Of a stretch of 8,182 nt of DNA, positions 7,795 through 8,182 are shown one piece after another. The translations under genes were made by a program, and so were the position numbers. The notes below the pieces were generated by a model. The model was not told the origin of the DNA. It saw only the letters and a program-made list of their open reading frames with translations, and did no database searches. The stretch lies in NCBI GenBank assembly GCA_002314605.1, contig DCGO01000058.1:1-8182 (forward strand). The letters run 5' to 3'. The stretch comes from Lentisphaeria bacterium UBA1776 (lineage in GTDB: Bacteria; Verrucomicrobiota; Lentisphaeria; Victivallales; Victivallaceae). Every line of letters begins with the position of its first letter. Positions within the stretch are counted from its first letter, which is position 1.

Positions 7795-7825
7795 ATAGGT
7801 TGCGGGATACAAACCCCCGTCCTAT
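7795..7825. repeat. Imperfect inverted repeat upstream of the AAA_14 promoter
   Basis: ATAGG (7795-7799) pairs with CCTAT (7821-7825), and GGG (7804-7806) with CCC (7814-7816), around a 7-base loop. Between these blocks are one G-C pair, one G-T pair and two mismatches. It ends eight bases before the first 20-bp palindrome. It could be a structured element or part of a control region; there is no T run to make it a terminator. Confidence 0.45.
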
Positions 7826-7832
7826 GGCTTAT

Positions 7833-7852
7833 GCGTAAAGATATTTTGACGC
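7833..7852. promoter_or_regulatory. Operator-like palindrome, distal copy
   Basis: The 20-bp site GCGTAAAGATATTTTGACGC is an imperfect inverted repeat with 8 of 10 positions symmetrical. It matches the second copy, exactly 40 bp downstream, at 16 of 20 positions. Its right half contains TTGACG, which with TAAAGT at 7869-7874 (17-bp spacing) could also act as a weak upstream promoter. Confidence 0.5.
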
Positions 7853-7872
7853 TTTGAAAAAATAACAGTAAA

Positions 7873-7892
7873 GTGTAAAGATTTCTTGACAC
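7873..7892. promoter_or_regulatory. Operator-like palindrome overlapping the -35 box
   Basis: The 20-bp site GTGTAAAGATTTCTTGACAC is an imperfect inverted repeat with 8 of 10 positions symmetrical. It contains the whole TTGACA -35 box (7886-7891), so a protein bound here would block RNA polymerase. That suggests repression, perhaps cooperative with the distal copy. No regulator gene is visible in the window. Confidence 0.55.
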
Positions 7893-7914
7893 ATTCTGCT
7901 TTTAATACTATATT
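7886..7914 (+). promoter_or_regulatory. Sigma70-like promoter of the AAA_14 ATPase gene
   Basis: A perfect -35 box TTGACA (7886-7891) is followed after 17 bp by TATATT (7909-7914). The surrounding TAATACTATATTATAT is very A+T-rich. Transcription would begin near 7921, giving a leader of about 34 bases before ATG 7955. Confidence 0.72.
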
Positions 7915-7954
7915 ATATCTTGAGCAAGGAACCAACTTACCGAAAGGAGTTGCT

Positions 7955-8182
7955 ATGTACCAGCGGGAATTGTACCTGCGGCAGATAAGACCCTTCTACC
8001 GCAACGAGCAGATCAAGATATTGACCGGAGTGCGCCGGGCGGGTAAAACTGAACTCTTGAAGATGATTCAGCACGAGTTGCTGGCTGAATCCGATAAGAA
8101 ACACATCGTCTATCTGAGTTTTGAACTGCTGGAAAACAACAAATACCGCGATGCGCTTGCCCTCTATGACTATCTCCAGAGC
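7955..8182 (+). CDS. AAA_14/DUF4143-type ATPase, 3' partial
   Basis: Only the first 76 codons are present; the frame is open to the right edge. It begins MYQRELYLRQIRPFYRNEQI, then KILTGVRRAGKTELLKMI, whose P-loop GVRRAGKT (25-32) is the characteristic form of the AAA_14 family (usually GVRRSGKS/T). HIVYLSFELLEN, shortly after, fits the second strand of the family. Full-length members run to about 400 residues and usually end in a DUF4143 domain, which would lie outside the window. Their role is not well established. AGGAG at 7945-7949 lies 5 bases before the ATG. The gene has its own promoter with two operator-like palindromes, so its expression is probably controlled separately from the upstream ATPase-nuclease gene. 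Confidence 0.88.
   Translation, partial: MYQRELYLRQIRPFYRNEQIKILTGVRRAGKTELLKMIQHELLAESDKKHIVYLSFELLENNKYRDALALYDYLQS

Larger units (their letters stand above)
7582..7832. other. Non-coding stretch with several small hairpins
   Basis: I see no convincing gene on either strand. The stretch contains a GGGGGA/TCCCCC hairpin (7591-7607), an odd palindrome CCGTGACACGG (7620-7630), a CGGCA/TGCCG hairpin (7644-7659), a GTGTC/GACAC pair (7700-7722) and a larger imperfect hairpin (7795-7825). None has a T run behind it. It may be an untranslated structured region, a decayed insertion, or ordinary spacer. Confidence 0.4.

Noticed and set aside
7833..7892. CRISPR-like array
   Set aside because: There are only two copies, they are palindromic and they overlap a promoter. 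No further repeats at regular spacing and no cas genes are visible.
7460..7954. tRNA or other known RNA gene in the large gap
   Set aside because: No cloverleaf, CCA end or recognisable riboswitch core was found. The hairpin at 7795-7825 does not have the T-arm sequence of a tRNA.

Overview
The window (about 54% G+C by eye, with G+A-rich ribosome sites such as AGGAG in front of most genes) looks like accessory DNA of a bacterium. It holds four complete or nearly complete genes and one truncated gene, all on the + strand, with short gaps up to about position 5750 and a roughly 500-base non-coding stretch near the right end. The organism cannot be named from the sequence. The pairing of a PF09820/PF08011-type ATPase-nuclease with a DUF4143-type AAA_14 ATPase is common in anaerobic gut lineages (Bacteroidota, Lentisphaerae, Spirochaetes and others), so a host-associated anaerobe is a reasonable guess but only a guess.

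Left part (1-4665): a very large protein with a DUF4011-type N-terminus, a superfamily 1 helicase core split by a long helical insertion, a Vsr/PD-(D/E)XK-like nuclease domain of the MTES_1575 type, and a DUF3320-type C-terminus. All the motifs appear intact. The reading frame is open to the left edge, so the true start probably lies outside the window. Proteins of this plan are often found among anti-phage and mobile-element genes, which makes it the main candidate for a defence function here.

Middle (4666-5749): a small exported protein with a calcium-loop (FG-GAP/VCBS-like) motif, then an unrecognised 123-residue protein whose start overlaps the stop of a 16-codon mini-ORF. A related stretch of about 28 bases follows both of these genes, starting in each case at the stop codon.

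Right part (5750-8182): a PF09820-type AAA ATPase fused to a PD-(D/E)XK nuclease (start best placed at 5897), a strong intrinsic terminator, a non-coding region rich in small hairpins, and a sigma70-like promoter driving a truncated AAA_14-type ATPase gene. Two copies of a 20-bp imperfect palindrome lie exactly 40 bp apart at that promoter. The promoter-proximal copy covers the -35 box, and two of the four differences between the copies are compensatory, as expected of a real protein-binding site.

Nothing shows that these genes form one system. The left three genes could share a transcript. The ATPase-nuclease and the AAA_14 gene each appear to have their own control signals.
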